From assembly GCA_026936325.1 (NCBI GenBank), contig JAPTHN010000001.1, positions 806,001 through 870,000 on the forward strand: DNA of 64,000 nucleotides. Direction: 5' to 3'. Positions 1 through 11,265 of this stretch are shown here, piece by piece. Source of the DNA: Platynereis dumerilii (taxonomy: Eukaryota; Annelida; Polychaeta; Phyllodocida; Nereididae). The position numbers and the translations under genes were made by a program. The notes beneath the pieces were generated by a model. It made no database searches and was not told where the DNA came from. It saw only the letters and a program-made list of their open reading frames with translations. Position 1 is the stretch's first letter, and every line of letters begins with the position of its first letter.

Positions 1-16
1 TCTATCTATCTATCTA

Positions 17-93
17 AGCGCTACTGAGCAGTTTTAAACTGGAATTGGCGCTATGTAAATGTCTATTATTATTATTATTATTATTATTATTAT
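17..93 (+). mobile_element. Retroposon 3' tail ending in (ATT)n
   Basis: A short segment holding two GCGCTA boxes, the second followed by TGTAAATGTCTATT and a run of ATT triplets. Paired AGCGCTA/GGCGCTATRTAAAT boxes before an (ATT)n run are the usual look of CR1/L2-type LINE or SINE 3' ends in marine animals (family knowledge). No coding part lies upstream, and bases 1-16 are only (TCTA)n, so this is a severely 5'-truncated copy or a SINE tail. The exact family is not determined. Confidence 0.45.
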
Positions 94-147
94 GAATGAA
101 TGAATGAATGAATGAATGAATGAATGAATGAATGAATGAATGAATCA

Positions 148-199
<52 letters not shown>

Positions 200-290
200 G
201 TGTATCTGTCTATCTGTCTATCTATCTATCTTTCTGTCTATCTATCTTTCTGTCTATCTATCTTTCTGTCTATCTATCTATCTCTATCTA
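94..290. repeat. Compound microsatellite (GAAT)n-(TCTA)n
   Basis: About 13 GAAT units (94-145) run straight into TCTA/TCTG units (146-290), with TCTG and TTCTG variants in the distal half. The same TCTA motif opens the window at 1-16. The continuous translation through it (SIYLSIYLS repeats) is a by-product of the repeat and not a gene. Confidence 0.95.
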
Positions 291-300
291 TGACACGAGT

Positions 301-640
301 GGCAAATTTATAGTGGGCCCACATTAATTAATGTTCATGGGAGAAATAGGTTCACATCATACAAGCCTTTTCTAAAAAGGTAAATGAATAAATTGGAAAA
401 TTAAGAGATAAACGAATTCTCACAGTATTTCCAGACTGTGCAAGACCAATTTGATGTGCCACAAACACAAATATTGCAGTGAAAGAAAGTGATAACATAA
501 ACTAGTTTTGCAAAATGTCTGTTGCTGAGCCTGAAGCTTCTAGATGATAAATTATCCATTTAAGTACTAATTTGATATAATATTTTCACACCATTTGAGT
601 ATCATTATTTTAACCTTCTGTTGTCTTTGTCACTGGCAAT
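301..640. other. Unassigned AT-rich stretch
   Basis: No ORF of note, TIR pair, tandem repeat or splice-bounded exon was recognised between the microsatellite and the GCCAT-motif cluster. Confidence 0.5.
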
Positions 641-652
641 TGCTAAATTTGC

Positions 653-925
653 AGCCATGAGAAGCCATGTTGAATGCTATTACTTGGCAGCCATTTTGAA
701 TGTTATCTGTAGCCATTTTTGATTTTTCAAATTATTTGATGAATGTACTGAGTTCCAAGAAGAGTATACCACATACTACATTCTAGGTAGCCTCTATTTT
801 ACAGAAATCTTCTAATACAGAAGTGCAAAAATTTGAGTTTTTTTGTTTTCAGGGCAAACAAAACCATTGTTAAATATAGCAACTTCTATTTGAAAACCAC
901 AGCACTGCCAGCAGCCATCTTGAAT
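653..925. promoter_or_regulatory. Cluster of YY1-like GCCATNTTG motifs
   Basis: The motif AGCCATNTTGAAT or a close variant occurs near 663, 689, 711 and 912. Its reverse complement, CAANATGGC, resembles the YY1 core. The spacing is irregular and the sequence between is AT-rich, so this may be a decayed short repeat and not a regulatory cluster. Binding is an inference from motif only. Confidence 0.25.
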
Positions 926-1167
926 ATGTGAAATTCATTGAATGTAACTGCTCTATTCAACCCAAATTGATGGACTACACATCAAGAAAACATTGCTAAT
1001 CATTTATCAGGAGGTCTCCAACAACACCAATATATATGAAATAAATGAAAACATGCTTACACTGAACAAAAAGGCCTTAACTGGTTCATCTCTGAGCAAC
1101 ACAGCCTTGTGGAAGCCCACCATTTTTCAAAAAGCATTATGGGAAATCTCCCATGGAAGAGAACACT

Positions 1168-1181
1168 GGTGCCCCCTAGTG
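1168..1181 (-). promoter_or_regulatory. CTCF-core-like motif
   Basis: GGTGCCCCCTAGTG matches the reverse of the animal CTCF core (CACCAGGGGGCGC-like) with a small number of differences. It lies about 100 bases upstream of a retroposon tail (1201-1285). Carriage of CTCF sites by SINEs is known in mammals; here it is only a motif match. Confidence 0.25.
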
Positions 1182-1200
1182 AAGCATACACTGTACTAAC

Positions 1201-1283
1201 TAAAATCCATGCTGATTACTGCATTGGTATTACTCTAGGGCTAGTATTTATACTTTGTAGGTTTTACCCTCATGAAATAAAGT

Positions 1284-1321
<38 letters not shown>

Positions 1322-1360
1322 CTATCTATTTATCTATCTTTCTATCCTTCTATCTATCCT
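1201..1360 (+). mobile_element. Probable retroposon 3' end with (ATCT)n tail
   Basis: The sequence runs through CATGAAATAAAGTTT (1270-1284), which contains an AATAAA signal, directly into (ATCT)n from 1285 to about 1360. A polyadenylation-like signal abutting a tetranucleotide run is typical of LINE/SINE 3' ends in this window (compare the SINE tail at 23743). The 5' limit is uncertain and no tRNA-like head was recognised. Confidence 0.4.
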
Positions 1361-2177
1361 GATCCGAAAGAGAGGAAAAAAAAGTTTGTACTTACCAGAG
1401 ATGAATTCAATATTTCATTTCTGCATTTTGAAAAGCTGTGATGGCACTTTCCATATATCCAATGATGTGCTTGCTTCCATAAGCAGTAAGTCAAATGTGT
1501 GGATTTTAAAATTTGATAATCTGAAATGGGTGGACCTAGTGCAGGTCTATTCTCTCATTGGTTAATAAGAATTATTCTAACCAATTATATTACCACTAGA
1601 CAAACACTGACAAGTCAATAAGAAATCCAATGAAGCATGGAATATGTCTGCACATGCTGCTAGGGGTTATCTGATAGACATCTTTTGTGCTTTATTTCTT
1701 TAAAGATAACACAGGAGTACAACAATGACCCCTATAAGGGTCTGGTGTTACATAATACAGTGTATCAGATAAGGGTTCCCTATTTCTGTTTTGATTTACA
1801 CTTCCAAAAGGAAATTATGTAACACATTATCAATGATTTGAAATATAACTGCCATATTTGAATTTAAATCAAATATTAGAATTTTTTAAATTATACCTTT
1901 ATAACATGCAATTATGTTGCCTTTAAAACAACTTTTAGAATAAATTGTCAATGAAGAAAATGACATAGGCCTACTTCTATAATTTTTTATAAAAGAAAAT
2001 ATGAAAATTCCATCAAACTGAAATTGATATACATTCTTTAGATAATCAGTTATTTACAGATAGAAAAATAGGTATATATTTAATTGGGTATATATATAGT
2101 TTAATATTATACATCCTTTTCATTGTTATTTCAAGACAGCATACTTGATAATATCATACCTAGTAATACAGATAGCC
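1361..2177. other. Unassigned stretch with a small inverted repeat
   Basis: Mostly AT-rich unassigned DNA. An imperfect inverted repeat brackets about 1663-1785: TTATCTGATA near the left end and its complement TATCAGATAA near the right. It encloses a smaller GACCC..GGGTC hairpin (1724-1739). It may be a tiny foldback element, but there is no clear target duplication. Confidence 0.35.
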
Positions 2178-4195
2178 ATATTGAGGAATGGTTGGATTAA
2201 AAAATGATAGGGGGGGCTAGGATCATCCCCTGCTAAAACTTTTTGATAGGGGGGGGGGGCTTGCCCCCTCTCCACTTATAAATATCAATTTAAATATTCA
2301 AAGTGAGGATTTTATGATTGAGGAATGCTTGGATTCAAAAAATGATAGGGGGGGGGGGCTAGGATCAACCCCTGTGAAAACTTTTTGATAGGGGGGGTTG
2401 CCCCCTCTCCACTTTTAAATATCAATTTAAATATTCAAAGTGAGGATTGTGATTGAGGAATGGTTGGTTTAAAAATTGATGGGGGGGGGGGCTAGGATCA
2501 ACCACTGCTAAAACTTATTGATGGGGGGGGGGTTGCCCCCCTCTCCACTTTCAAATATCAATTTACATATTCAAAGTGAGGATTATGATTGAGGAATGCC
2601 TGGATTAACAAATGATAGGGAGGGGGGCTAGGATCAACCCCTGCTGCTCAAACTTTTTGATGGGGGGGGGGCTGCCCCCACTCCACTTTCAAATATCAAT
2701 TTAAATATTCAAAGTGAGGATTATGATTGAGGAATACTTGGATTAAAAAATGATAGGGGGGAGGGGGCTAGGATCAACCCCTGCTAAAACTTTTTGATAA
2801 GGGGGGGCTGCCCCCCACTCCACTTTCAAATATCAATTTAAATATTATTCAAAGTGAGGATTTTATGATTGAGGAGTGCTTGGATTAAAAAATGATAGGG
2901 GGGGGCTAGGATCATCCCCTGCTAAAACTTTTTGATAGGGGGGGTGGGTTTCCCCCCTCTTCACTTTTAAATTTATATCAATTCAAAGTGAGGGTTATGA
3001 TTGAGGAGTGCTTGGATTCAAAAATGATAGGGGGGCTAGGATCAACCCCTGCTCAAACTTTTTTATAAGGGGGGCTGCCCCCCCCCACTCCAATTTCAAA
3101 TATCAATTTTAATATTCAAAGTGAGGATTATGATTGAGGAATATTTAGATTAAAAAATGATAGGGTTGAGGCTAGGATCAACCTCTGCTAAACTCTTTGA
3201 CGGGGGGGGGGGGTGCCCTCAAATTTTTGTTATTAATTAACATATTCAAAATTAGAGCAATGATTGGAGGATAATTGGATAAAAAATGATAGGGGGAAGG
3301 CTGGGATCAACCCCTGCTAAAACTTTTTATGGAGGGGCTTGCCACCTACCCCTCTTTTAATTATCAATTCAAATGTTCAAATCGAGGATTATGATTGAGG
3401 AATGGTTGGTTTAAAAAGTGATGGGGGTGGGAAGGCTAGGATCAATCCCTGCCCAAACTTTTTGATGGGGGGGGGTTGCCCCCTCCCAACTTTTAATTAT
3501 CAATATACATATTCAAAGTGAGGATTATGATCCTGGGATGGTTGGTTAAATAAATGAGGGGGAGGCTGGGATCAACCCCTGCTCAAACTTTTTGATGGGG
3601 GGGGGGCAGGCCCTCCCACTTTTAATTACTAATTTACTTCTTAACAGGAGGGCTTTTCCCATTTACTAATAACATATATATGTTCAAAGTGAGGATCAAT
3701 ATAAGAGAATGGTTGGTTTAATAAATATATTTTGCTGGGAGGGGATACTGTGGCCAATCCCTGCATAAAGTTTTAGCACGGTGGGGGGGGGGGTGACCAC
3801 ATCCTCCCCCCCCCCTTTGAATTAGTCTTGAACTTATTTTACCAGAGGATGATGGTTCAGGAATTATTGGCTTCATAAATAGGTTGATAAACCCTGCCCT
3901 AACTTTGATGAGGGGGGGGGGGGTTTCCCCCCCCCCACATTTAGCTTTTTTGAAAGATTTATGTGAAGTGAGACCTGTCCCTACCCCTATTTAACATTTA
4001 CATGGGGGCTTGTCCCCCCCCACTTTTACTAATAATTTACATATTCAAAGTCAAGATCAATATACAGGAATGGTTGGTTTAGATAATACTTTTAGTTATT
4101 TTAGATAGATTGTGCAGGGGGGGGGGTGGAATCAGACGTTCTGGTAAGAGGAAATTTGGGCAATGATGGGGGGGTGCCTGACCTGCCCCCTCTGA
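2178..4195 (+). repeat. G-run-rich ~135-bp minisatellite
   Basis: The landmark TTGAGGAATGNTTGGATTAA recurs at about 2181, 2318, 2453, 2589, 2727, 2869, 3001, 3134, 3265 and 3395, then less regularly to about 4060, so the unit is 130-142 bp and there are about 15 units. Each unit has two opposed blocks. One is GATAGGGGGG..CTAGGATCAACCCC. The other is TTTTTGATGGGGGG followed by TGCCCCCCTCTCCAC. Both could form G/C hairpins. Between them is a conserved AT block with ATCAATTTAAATATTCAAAG. Homopolymer length varies from unit to unit, and the 3' units are most degraded and longer (up to ~200 bp). Confidence 0.9.
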
Positions 4196-4255
4196 CTAGC
4201 CGAGCAACTGGCTTATCTCATAATATAAAAAGTCTTCATCTTCACATTGCAAATA

Positions 4256-4490
4256 TTTTACCGTAAAATCTGCGAGGTCACGGTAAATTACTGTAATAAT
4301 CAGAGCTAAATTACAGTAAACATATTGTTACCGTAAAAAGAAGTATTACGTTAAGTTACCGTAAAGAAATACAGTAAAAATGTTTTACTGTAACATTTAC
4401 GGTAAGTTACCATATAGTCAGTTTACGGTAGCTTCCTGTAAATTTAACGGTTACTTGCTGTTCAAAATACAGGTATTTCTTACAGTGTAG
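4256..4490. mobile_element. TTACGGTAA-rich short DNA element
   Basis: The segment is packed with TTACCGTAA, TTACGGTAA and TTACAGTAA quasi-palindromes on both strands and ends at TTCTTACAGTGTAG. The right end thus reads CTACACTGTAA inverted, a plausible TIR; the matching left TIR was not found. The layout (CACTGTAA terminus plus an array of short palindromes) is like the element at 36540-37516. It is probably a non-autonomous DNA transposon; superfamily unassigned. Confidence 0.45.
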
Positions 4491-5178
4491 GGTGGGAGTA
4501 TGGTTCCCTGGAAACTTGGTTCAATGGCTTTTCATCCTGTATTTCTGCTAGTCGGGAGATGCATTAGAAGGTCAGTCATTGCATGTGCATCATATCTGTA
4601 TGTTGTAAATATGCAGTAAGCAGGTTATGGGAGCAGCACTCTAGTTCTCAGACGTGATCATAATTATCATGTCTCTGACACCTTATCTATCCAAAAAACA
4701 ATTAGCCTCTCGTAGTAACTACAGTCCAGGCTGATGTACAATTTAGAAGACTTATAAGTTGTATTATCCCGTGTCTAGCCAACTTTTGTCCCTCATACTG
4801 AGCTTTTCCCTAGTCAATACAGATTGAGAGAGGGAAATACAACAGAAAGGAACACTTCGAATAGGGATATATTTAGTTCAACGTTCAACTTCAACCAATC
4901 AAATTCCTTTGGCTAATTAGCCAGGAGGGATATACTGAAAGATAATGAGTTTAACAGGGATATACTGGAACTGACCAATCAAAAGACAATGTTCAGTGCC
5001 CATATATATCACGCCTTTTCGCATGTAGATACCAGCATATTTGCTGATTGATGTGATTTTTAAGGCAATTAAGTGCTGCCAATTAAGAGTATTGATTTTT
5101 TTGTAGCACAGCTGCATTCACATTAAGTGCTTCAAACTGTTTTACATTGATATAAAAAAAAAGACATTCAATGAAAAA
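4491..5178. other. Left part of a foldback element region
   Basis: The motif GGGATATACT/GGGATATAT appears at about 4864, 4927 and 4957, and CCAATCAAA at 4895 and 4975. The same words recur in the hairpin just to the right (5179-5319), so 4860-5178 is probably part of the same non-autonomous element. 4491-4860 holds nothing recognised. Confidence 0.35.
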
Positions 5179-5319
5179 GGTTACATCTTGGGTGGGGGCA
5201 GTATATCCCTGGTATAGTCACCCTTGACTTAGTATATCCCTCGACCCTTCGGGTCTCGGGATACACTGGATCTCGGGTGACTATACTAGGGATATACTGC
5301 CCCCACCCATGATATAACC
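5179..5319. mobile_element. Hairpin foldback element, GACCCTTCGGGTC apex
   Basis: A near-perfect palindrome centred at 5249. The outer 45 bases of each arm match with about three mismatches (GTGGGGGCAGTATATCCC left, its complement right). The inner arms are weaker, and the apex is a 5-bp stem GACCC-TTC-GGGTC. Three other foldbacks in the window (34103, 47288, 50107) share the plan of long arms, a GC-rich mini-hairpin apex and a CCAATCA motif nearby. No target duplication was identified. Confidence 0.7.
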
Positions 5320-5516
5320 TCATATTATCCCCGGGTATCATCCTAACATGAAGATTGCAGAATGTATGAGTATGATTAGATCTAATGTATTTAGGCCCCT
5401 GTAGGATGATGTCACCCATCGTACCTTGAGCTGACAATGAATTCTGTGGGGCTGACAATGAGGCTCTTGGGCTGCCAAAAACGTATGTCGGCCCTCATTG
5501 CTCATGTTATTGTTAT

Positions 5517-5543
5517 ATTAACGCCCACGAACTGGGTGTTAAT
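5517..5543. other. Small hairpin
   Basis: ATTAACGCCCA, loop CGAAC, TGGGTGTTAAT: an 11-bp inverted repeat around a 5-nt loop. It lies between GACAATGAGG and CCCTCATTG fragments, so it may be a second relic of a foldback element next to the 5179-5319 hairpin. Confidence 0.5.
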
Positions 5544-7561
5544 GGCCTGACAATGCCCTGTAAAATGATAATGATACATTATACATATATGTAGCCTCTG
5601 TATAGACCTACTATACAACAACATAGAATTAGCCGCATCAGGGTTGTGACCGATAAAATGTAGGTAATGTTAATGCAATTAGGACGTCGGTCATGAGGAA
5701 GTCAATTCAAGGGGTCCTTCCATCAGTAATCCCTGATAACAATGTGCTTGCTACATTGCTGTTGGGTTTCATTGTTAAAAGCACAATGAAGAGGTTGATT
5801 AATCTTCCGCTGTTGGATTGGTGTGCATTGCCAAACAAAAAGTTAATGAATTTAGCTGATACGTGAAGTTTGAAATAAACGCGTCCTGGATTACAGGATG
5901 TCAGAGGGGCTGTCCAGTTCACGTAAGCTGCTTGGCATTGATATGCAAAAAGAAATCGAGAATCTCCAGTTACACCAAAAATATTTTTGACCGTAATTCT
6001 GATGCAAAATTATCAAAATGTCTGCAATAGGCTTATTTAAAAGGACCATTCTGAATTTTCAACAGGAGGGGGGGGGGCTAATCTATCCTTGTAGGGATTG
6101 CGATTTTAACATAGGAAAACCAACATGAAGCACGCATACACCAAGTTCATCTGTGCTTTTTATGCACTGAAGTCCACAGATCTGTTCAAAATTTGCATAT
6201 GTATATACATAACAATATGTGTGTGTATTTCTATGTGTATCTGTGGGGGGAGGGGTACTAAAAATCCGCATGAAACCCAAAAGAGATTATGCAACTTCCC
6301 ACAAAACTGACATTCCCTCCAGTCATAAATTCTGAACGATCCCCAAGAGGAGAGCCTACTCGACATATACATATGTTGGCCACCAATCGTTATGCTTGTG
6401 GGTGTTAGTGACTAGTGGCTATAAGAAGAGTTTTATAGGCAGTATAGTTTATCATTTTTGACAGATCACATTACATAATGCTGTGACGTTTCCCATGTGA
6501 GACCTTCAACAAAGCCGATTGGCCCAATCAGATCACTAACCTTTACGGCGCAAAAACATGATGTCTTGTACGCAGATTTTAAAAATTGCGTTGATGTAAG
6601 GCAAAAGTGTCATCATGACATTTTCTAATTCAGATACTAATCATGGACTAATTAGGCGACGATATCTATGTTGTGTTAATTTTATATCATGACGTCAATG
6701 CAAGATGTCTTTGTTTCTTTCCTTTGAGGATGCTCTTAATTATTATGATTATCTCATGGTGCCAATGAATCTGTGGACTGGGTAGCGATTATTGCGATGA
6801 AAAAAACAACATGCAATACTGGACGATCAGTAAAATAAGCCTATTTGCTAAAAATCTTTCTTCTCATGTCCATGTAAACATGTTTTCTAGTTGAAACTTA
6901 GAATTTTGCGCCCACTTTCAATCAACCGCATTAACAAAAATGTACTGTACCGAGCACATTCTAAAGAAGCTATAACCCTCACTCACCACATTTCATCAAG
7001 TAATGCTTGTAAGCAAGCTTAGTGTTCCTTGGTATTCCTTTATGAATATTATACTGATAATTCAGCTGCATAAGATTTTGGAGCCACAACAATAGCATTG
7101 CCGAAAACAGCTGCCTACCTGACGTTTGCTGCACAGTGTGTGCAATGTATGACGTGAAACTTACAGAAGATGCCGGTGTAACCATTTTCCATTTTAATAT
7201 ATCTGAAACAAGAAGAGTGTACCTTTTCGGTTCAATGCAAAAAAAATGTTTGCCCCTCAACAGGCATAAAGAATCTAGATAGATGTCCGTAGCACACAGA
7301 AGAAAATCTCATGATCTGATTACGCTTGCTTTAATGGAATCCTGTTTTAGCAAACTTAATTTGGATTTCACCAAAAAATACCATATATATTTTCATGTGA
7401 CAACGGATGAGCCCTCCACCAATTGGCAATGTTGTGTTCAATATTGCGTGCCCTGTGGAGAAGGCGTGTTGTAAAAGAACATTCCTTTGGAGTTACTTGA
7501 ATCTTTTTCTGCTTTGTACGAATTCCGGAAACATTAAAAAAAAGGTCACTTTATCCGTTTA
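5544..7561. other. Unassigned 2-kb stretch
   Basis: No protein family, tandem array or TIR pair was recognised. Short ORFs at 5707-5922 and 6979-7260 (minus strand) show no domain. A GATTGGCCCAATCAG block at about 6518 and a TGACGTCA-like site (ATGACGTCAATG, near 6690) are isolated motifs without a clear gene beside them. Confidence 0.45.
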
Positions 7562-7614
7562 CAGTAGAAGTCGGTTACAAGGGATAACCATTGTTATATC
7601 CAAGGTGGGGACCC
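7562..7614 (+). mobile_element. Fragment of a pogo/Tigger-like terminus
   Basis: A TA is followed by CAGTAGAAGTCGGTTACAA, then GGGATAACC..GTTATATCCAAGG and a GGGGACCC block. This resembles the CAGTRGAACCTCGGTTATAAC plan of pogo/Tigger ends (family knowledge). No opposite terminus was found within a few kilobases, so it is a truncated relic. Confidence 0.35.
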
Positions 7615-7858
7615 TAAAATTTCTGCCCATCGTATTCCTTTGAATGCATTTTGAGCTTATTTTGAACTTCATTTAGCTATCCCTGCCCTAATCTATTTAA
7701 AGCGCTAATATTTCAAAAATGCATCGTAGCTTTTTTAAATGCTAATTTCACGCTATAAATGATTCTCCAGAGTCTCCAATATTAAGTAGGACCTAAATTG
7801 ATAATCCATTGTGAAGTACCTGCAGCTTCTTATGGAAAAAAACCTTGATTTTAGAGTA

Positions 7859-8621
7859 GGGGAGACTGTGGTTAGTTGGCACACTCATTTTTATTTTTGC
7901 TCTGGAGAACAAACGGTACAAGATATTCACACCAAATTTTAGCATGTGATAGTGAGCATGTTTAACTCAATGATCAGCCCAAGAGATAATGTAAATAATT
8001 ATTGAAATTTGTGTCACAGGCACAAACTGCCAGAAAAAATTTTGATTCAACTAACCCCGATCCCGGGGTTAGTTGAAGCGCCATAAAAATTTGGAGACAA
8101 CTTCTTATAAAAGGGGTTTCCTTTGCATAACTGATATCCCTATGATGATCACCAGGTTCAGTACAACACTAATCTAAAAAGAAATTGTATACTGTAATTT
8201 ACTAAAATTTTTTTTTATTTTTGGCAAAAAAGCTGGTTTTTCCGTATTTCCCTTTCAGGAATGCAAACATGCACTGTAGTAGTTCTAAACTGCAGTAACT
8301 CTTATTTTTCAGTCTTATCAAAGTCACACAACAAAAAGCTTCTGGGTGTGGATTAGGCATGGATTTGCTTATTTAGAAATGAGGTTAGTTCACCCTAATT
8401 AAAATCATAGCTATACAATAACCCCCCTCAAAGACTGAGCAAACAAGTTACTAGAGCACCCAAAAAACAAACTTTCTTGCCTACAAAATTAGCATTTTGA
8501 AATTTTGAATGAATAAAGGACATGTGCCAATAAACAGGGTATCTACCAAAAGTACCAGTTTGGCCAAAAATTTAAAATAAAGCTGATTTTAGGCTGCGAT
8601 TCAACTAACCCCGGTCTCCCC
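7859..8621. mobile_element. 763-bp TIR element, GGGGAGAC termini, TA target
   Basis: Left end GGGGAGACTGTGGTTAGTTG; right end, inverted, GGGGAGACCGGGGTTAGTTG. TA dinucleotides flank both ends (7857-7858, 8622-8623). The interior is AT-rich and non-coding. At 8046-8077 a 32-bp perfect palindrome places two subterminal TIR sequences head to head (TTCAACTAACCCCG, 4-nt loop, complement), as if two element ends had been joined. A relative with GGGGAGAGTGC ends lies at 55944-56741 and another, truncated, at 39603. Confidence 0.7.
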
Positions 8622-9337
8622 TATTCTTCATGATAGACCAGATGAATTTGACTTCATCACTTTATGAAAAAAGAAGTTGGAAAGAAAGATATCTAGTGCT
8701 CATATAAAATGACAAATAAACCCCCAAAATGATGCTTTGGGATCCATTTCCAAAAACCTCTTCCGGCCCTGCACCATAAAACTCTTTAATCGGATATGTT
8801 CCATTTCATCCTGGGTCATATTCTGTATACAGATAAGTCCATGAGGAATTCGGAAATCTACAAGGAATACTGATATGCATTAATTTGCCACACTTGGGTG
8901 TTTAAGATAGCAAATTACCCAGTGATGTGAATCATGTGGTGAAAGGAGGAAGATATCAAAGGAAAGATCTGAGGTCATTGACTCATTCCTTGAACTACTT
9001 TTGTGAAGGGACATGGAGATCTTGGAAACAAACAGACTTGGGATCAAGCACACAAGTGTTACTAATAGCATTAACTCTGTTTATGTAGGAATTATTGATG
9101 TTTTGCTAGACCTTGGTTTCGAGAGACTTGAATTCTGAAGTTGTGTACTGCACACCAGATGATAGCAATAAACTTCAAAGTCAAATAATATGATGATAGA
9201 CTTTAGTTATTTTCAGCTGGGTTATAAACACTGTTACAAAGCTCTGACATTGATTTCCTGACAAAAGGCCTTATTCAATTTGATTAATCATTTTCTTCTT
9301 TTCCTCCCAAAGAATAGCGCTTGGCCTCAAAGGATGC

Positions 9338-9516
9338 ATGGATGACTGGGGCCTTACGTCCTGTATTTATGAATTTAGTAGTCTAATTAGACAGGAGGAG
9401 GACATGGCAATGAGGCAAATGATAATCGAAACAGGGGTCTAACACAGGCCCAAGTGACCAAACCCTGGACCCAGTCATTGGCAGCTAGCATGCTGCCACA
9501 AGACCAACTCTCCCCC
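9338..9516 (-). mobile_element. tRNA-derived SINE (copy in repeat A)
   Basis: Read on the minus strand, the head contains an A-box-like TGGCAGCATGCTAGC and a decayed B box (GGTTTGGTCAC in place of GGTTCGANTCC). The body reads CTCCTCCTGTCTAATTAGAC and then ATACAGGACGTAAGGCCCC, followed by a degenerate ATCC-type tail. The same body is seen at 24866, 55239, 61713 and (3' end only) 23671. It is in the same place in repeats A and B, so it was inserted before they separated. Confidence 0.7.
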
Positions 9517-10299
9517 TTCTCAAATGACCCAAATGAACAATTTTTAAAAATTTCATGTGCGACAACATGTACCTATTGAGTATCGACTTCTAACAATGTT
9601 AGATATTTGTCTCCTAGACATCAATAAAATCAGTAATGAGTTTCTTGTGTTCCAAATGGTAATAAACATGGTAAGAATAGACGCTCATCAATATAATCCA
9701 GTTTTTTCACTAATAAGGCCCGGGATTCAACAAGTGTTTTTTGTCCACTAAATCAATATTTGGTCTGTGCTTTCTTTCTAGTCTTGAGTGCAAAAAGGAG
9801 ATTAAAAGGATGACTCAAAAGACAGAAAGCATGTTGATTTCGGTTCACTGTCCTACATGTATAATACATTAATAAAGAAACCAACACATTTAGTAACTAT
9901 TAACTAAGTTAATGTGTTTTTTCACATTAAGGTAAGTTATTAACTTTTGTTAGTCATATTGAATACAAGTTTCATAAGTTGATAAAAGAACTATTTTACA
10001 TAAAAGTGCAGTAAAAAGTCACTTGTTTGCATAAAAAAAGAAAACTAAATAGTAAAACCCAGTCAGACATTGTCTGGGCGATTCCGCCTTGACATTTGTA
10101 CTTGTGCCTCTTTTTGAGACAGATGCACCCTAATTCTGGTAAGTTGTATGAATATTTTCACAGAATGCTGATTTTTTTTATTAAAGAAAATTAAAATTTG
10201 TCCATGACTCCAAAGTTGATTAAATTGCCCAATTCTTATGGATCATATTTCTGGAAGGTGATCTGCCATATTTCTTCAGTTGTCAAAAGCAAAACATAT

Positions 10300-10630
10300 T
10301 TATTTAAAAGGTCAAAAGGTCTAAGGCAAGCTGTAATAATACAGGCGTCATACAACACCCTAAACATGATATCATGAGGCAATATGCAAGTAAGCATGCA
10401 TAATTGCATATGGATTATCTAAACCCAGAGGTCATCCCTTTAGTACTGCTTTGCCCTGGAGGAAGGGTTAGGACTTTGGTCAGCTTGGTTCTGCCCTTGG
10501 GTCAAATGCAAGATACATCAGCTGATATGTCTGCTGAATGCAGTGCTCAGTTGGTCAAGTTTCTTCTCGTTATGTTGGGGAAAATAACAGTAAGTATTCA
10601 GATTATTTGCATCAGAATATGTCCCTAGTG
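10300..10630 (+). repeat. R module, copy 1
   Basis: A ~300-bp block marked by GCAATATGCAAGTAAGCATGC, then CCCAGAGGTCATCCCTTTAG, TGCCCTGGAGGAAGGGTTAGG and TTGGTCAGCTTGGTTCTGCC. It recurs at 15225, 26070, 32030 (inverted), 35690 and 48335. It has no coding potential that is conserved between copies. Confidence 0.75.
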
Positions 10631-11265
10631 ACAATGTGGCAGCTTAATATAGTTAAGAGTGCAGGTATGGTATCCTCACAGATTTTGATGTGACACGTAA
10701 TCAACAACATTTCAGTTCATAATATGATATTTCAGATAAGGCTACATTATTGCATTTTTGAACAAAACCATTTACCATGCATCATGCCAACTTTGTCTGG
10801 CTCTGAAATCAACTTCGGTTTGTTGCCCCACATTCTGAGTAATGTGCTGCGTAACTGTATCAATGACCGAGGTTTTGATGGACTCAGAAAAAAATTATTG
10901 GATTTGATTCGATTTATTGACTTTCAAACATCGTTAACAGAACATTTTGACATACGAAATACAAATACAGCGGTCAGTTCATTACACAAGTTTTTCATAA
11001 GTTAGTGTAGACGATGTTTGAGGCTTCCCCCGAAGCTCTAAGAGCTGTACAGACAGGAGGGAAAGCCCAGAAAAAAAAAAAAATAGATTATTTCGAAAAC
11101 ACAATGATAATAATGATTGGGTACAGAGGGCAAAAGAAAGAACATTATAGGGAAACCAACAAATTTATGATGAGTCCTACAGTCTACAAATTTCAATATA
11201 ATGTTATTTCTACTCATCCAGCCATTCACACATCATTGAATTTTGAATTTGAAGGACAAATATGA
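10631..11265. other. Segment present in copy A only
   Basis: Copy B passes directly from the R module to the TTCCCAGCAAGACAATGTA block, so this segment was either inserted in A or lost in B. Short ORFs at 10724-11005 and 11014-11265 show no recognisable domain, and no clear TIR or target duplication was seen. Confidence 0.4.

Noticed and set aside
136-327. 63-codon ORF rich in YLSI
   Set aside because: Translation of the TCTA microsatellite; the same kind of artefact is at 1109-1441 and 23511-23798.
2200-4190. G-quadruplex array
   Set aside because: Each unit has single long G runs facing C runs, which favour hairpins; the regular four-tract pattern was not seen.
10724-11005. 93-codon ORF in the copy-A-only segment
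   Set aside because: No domain or repeat homology; AT-rich codons and no splice or start support.
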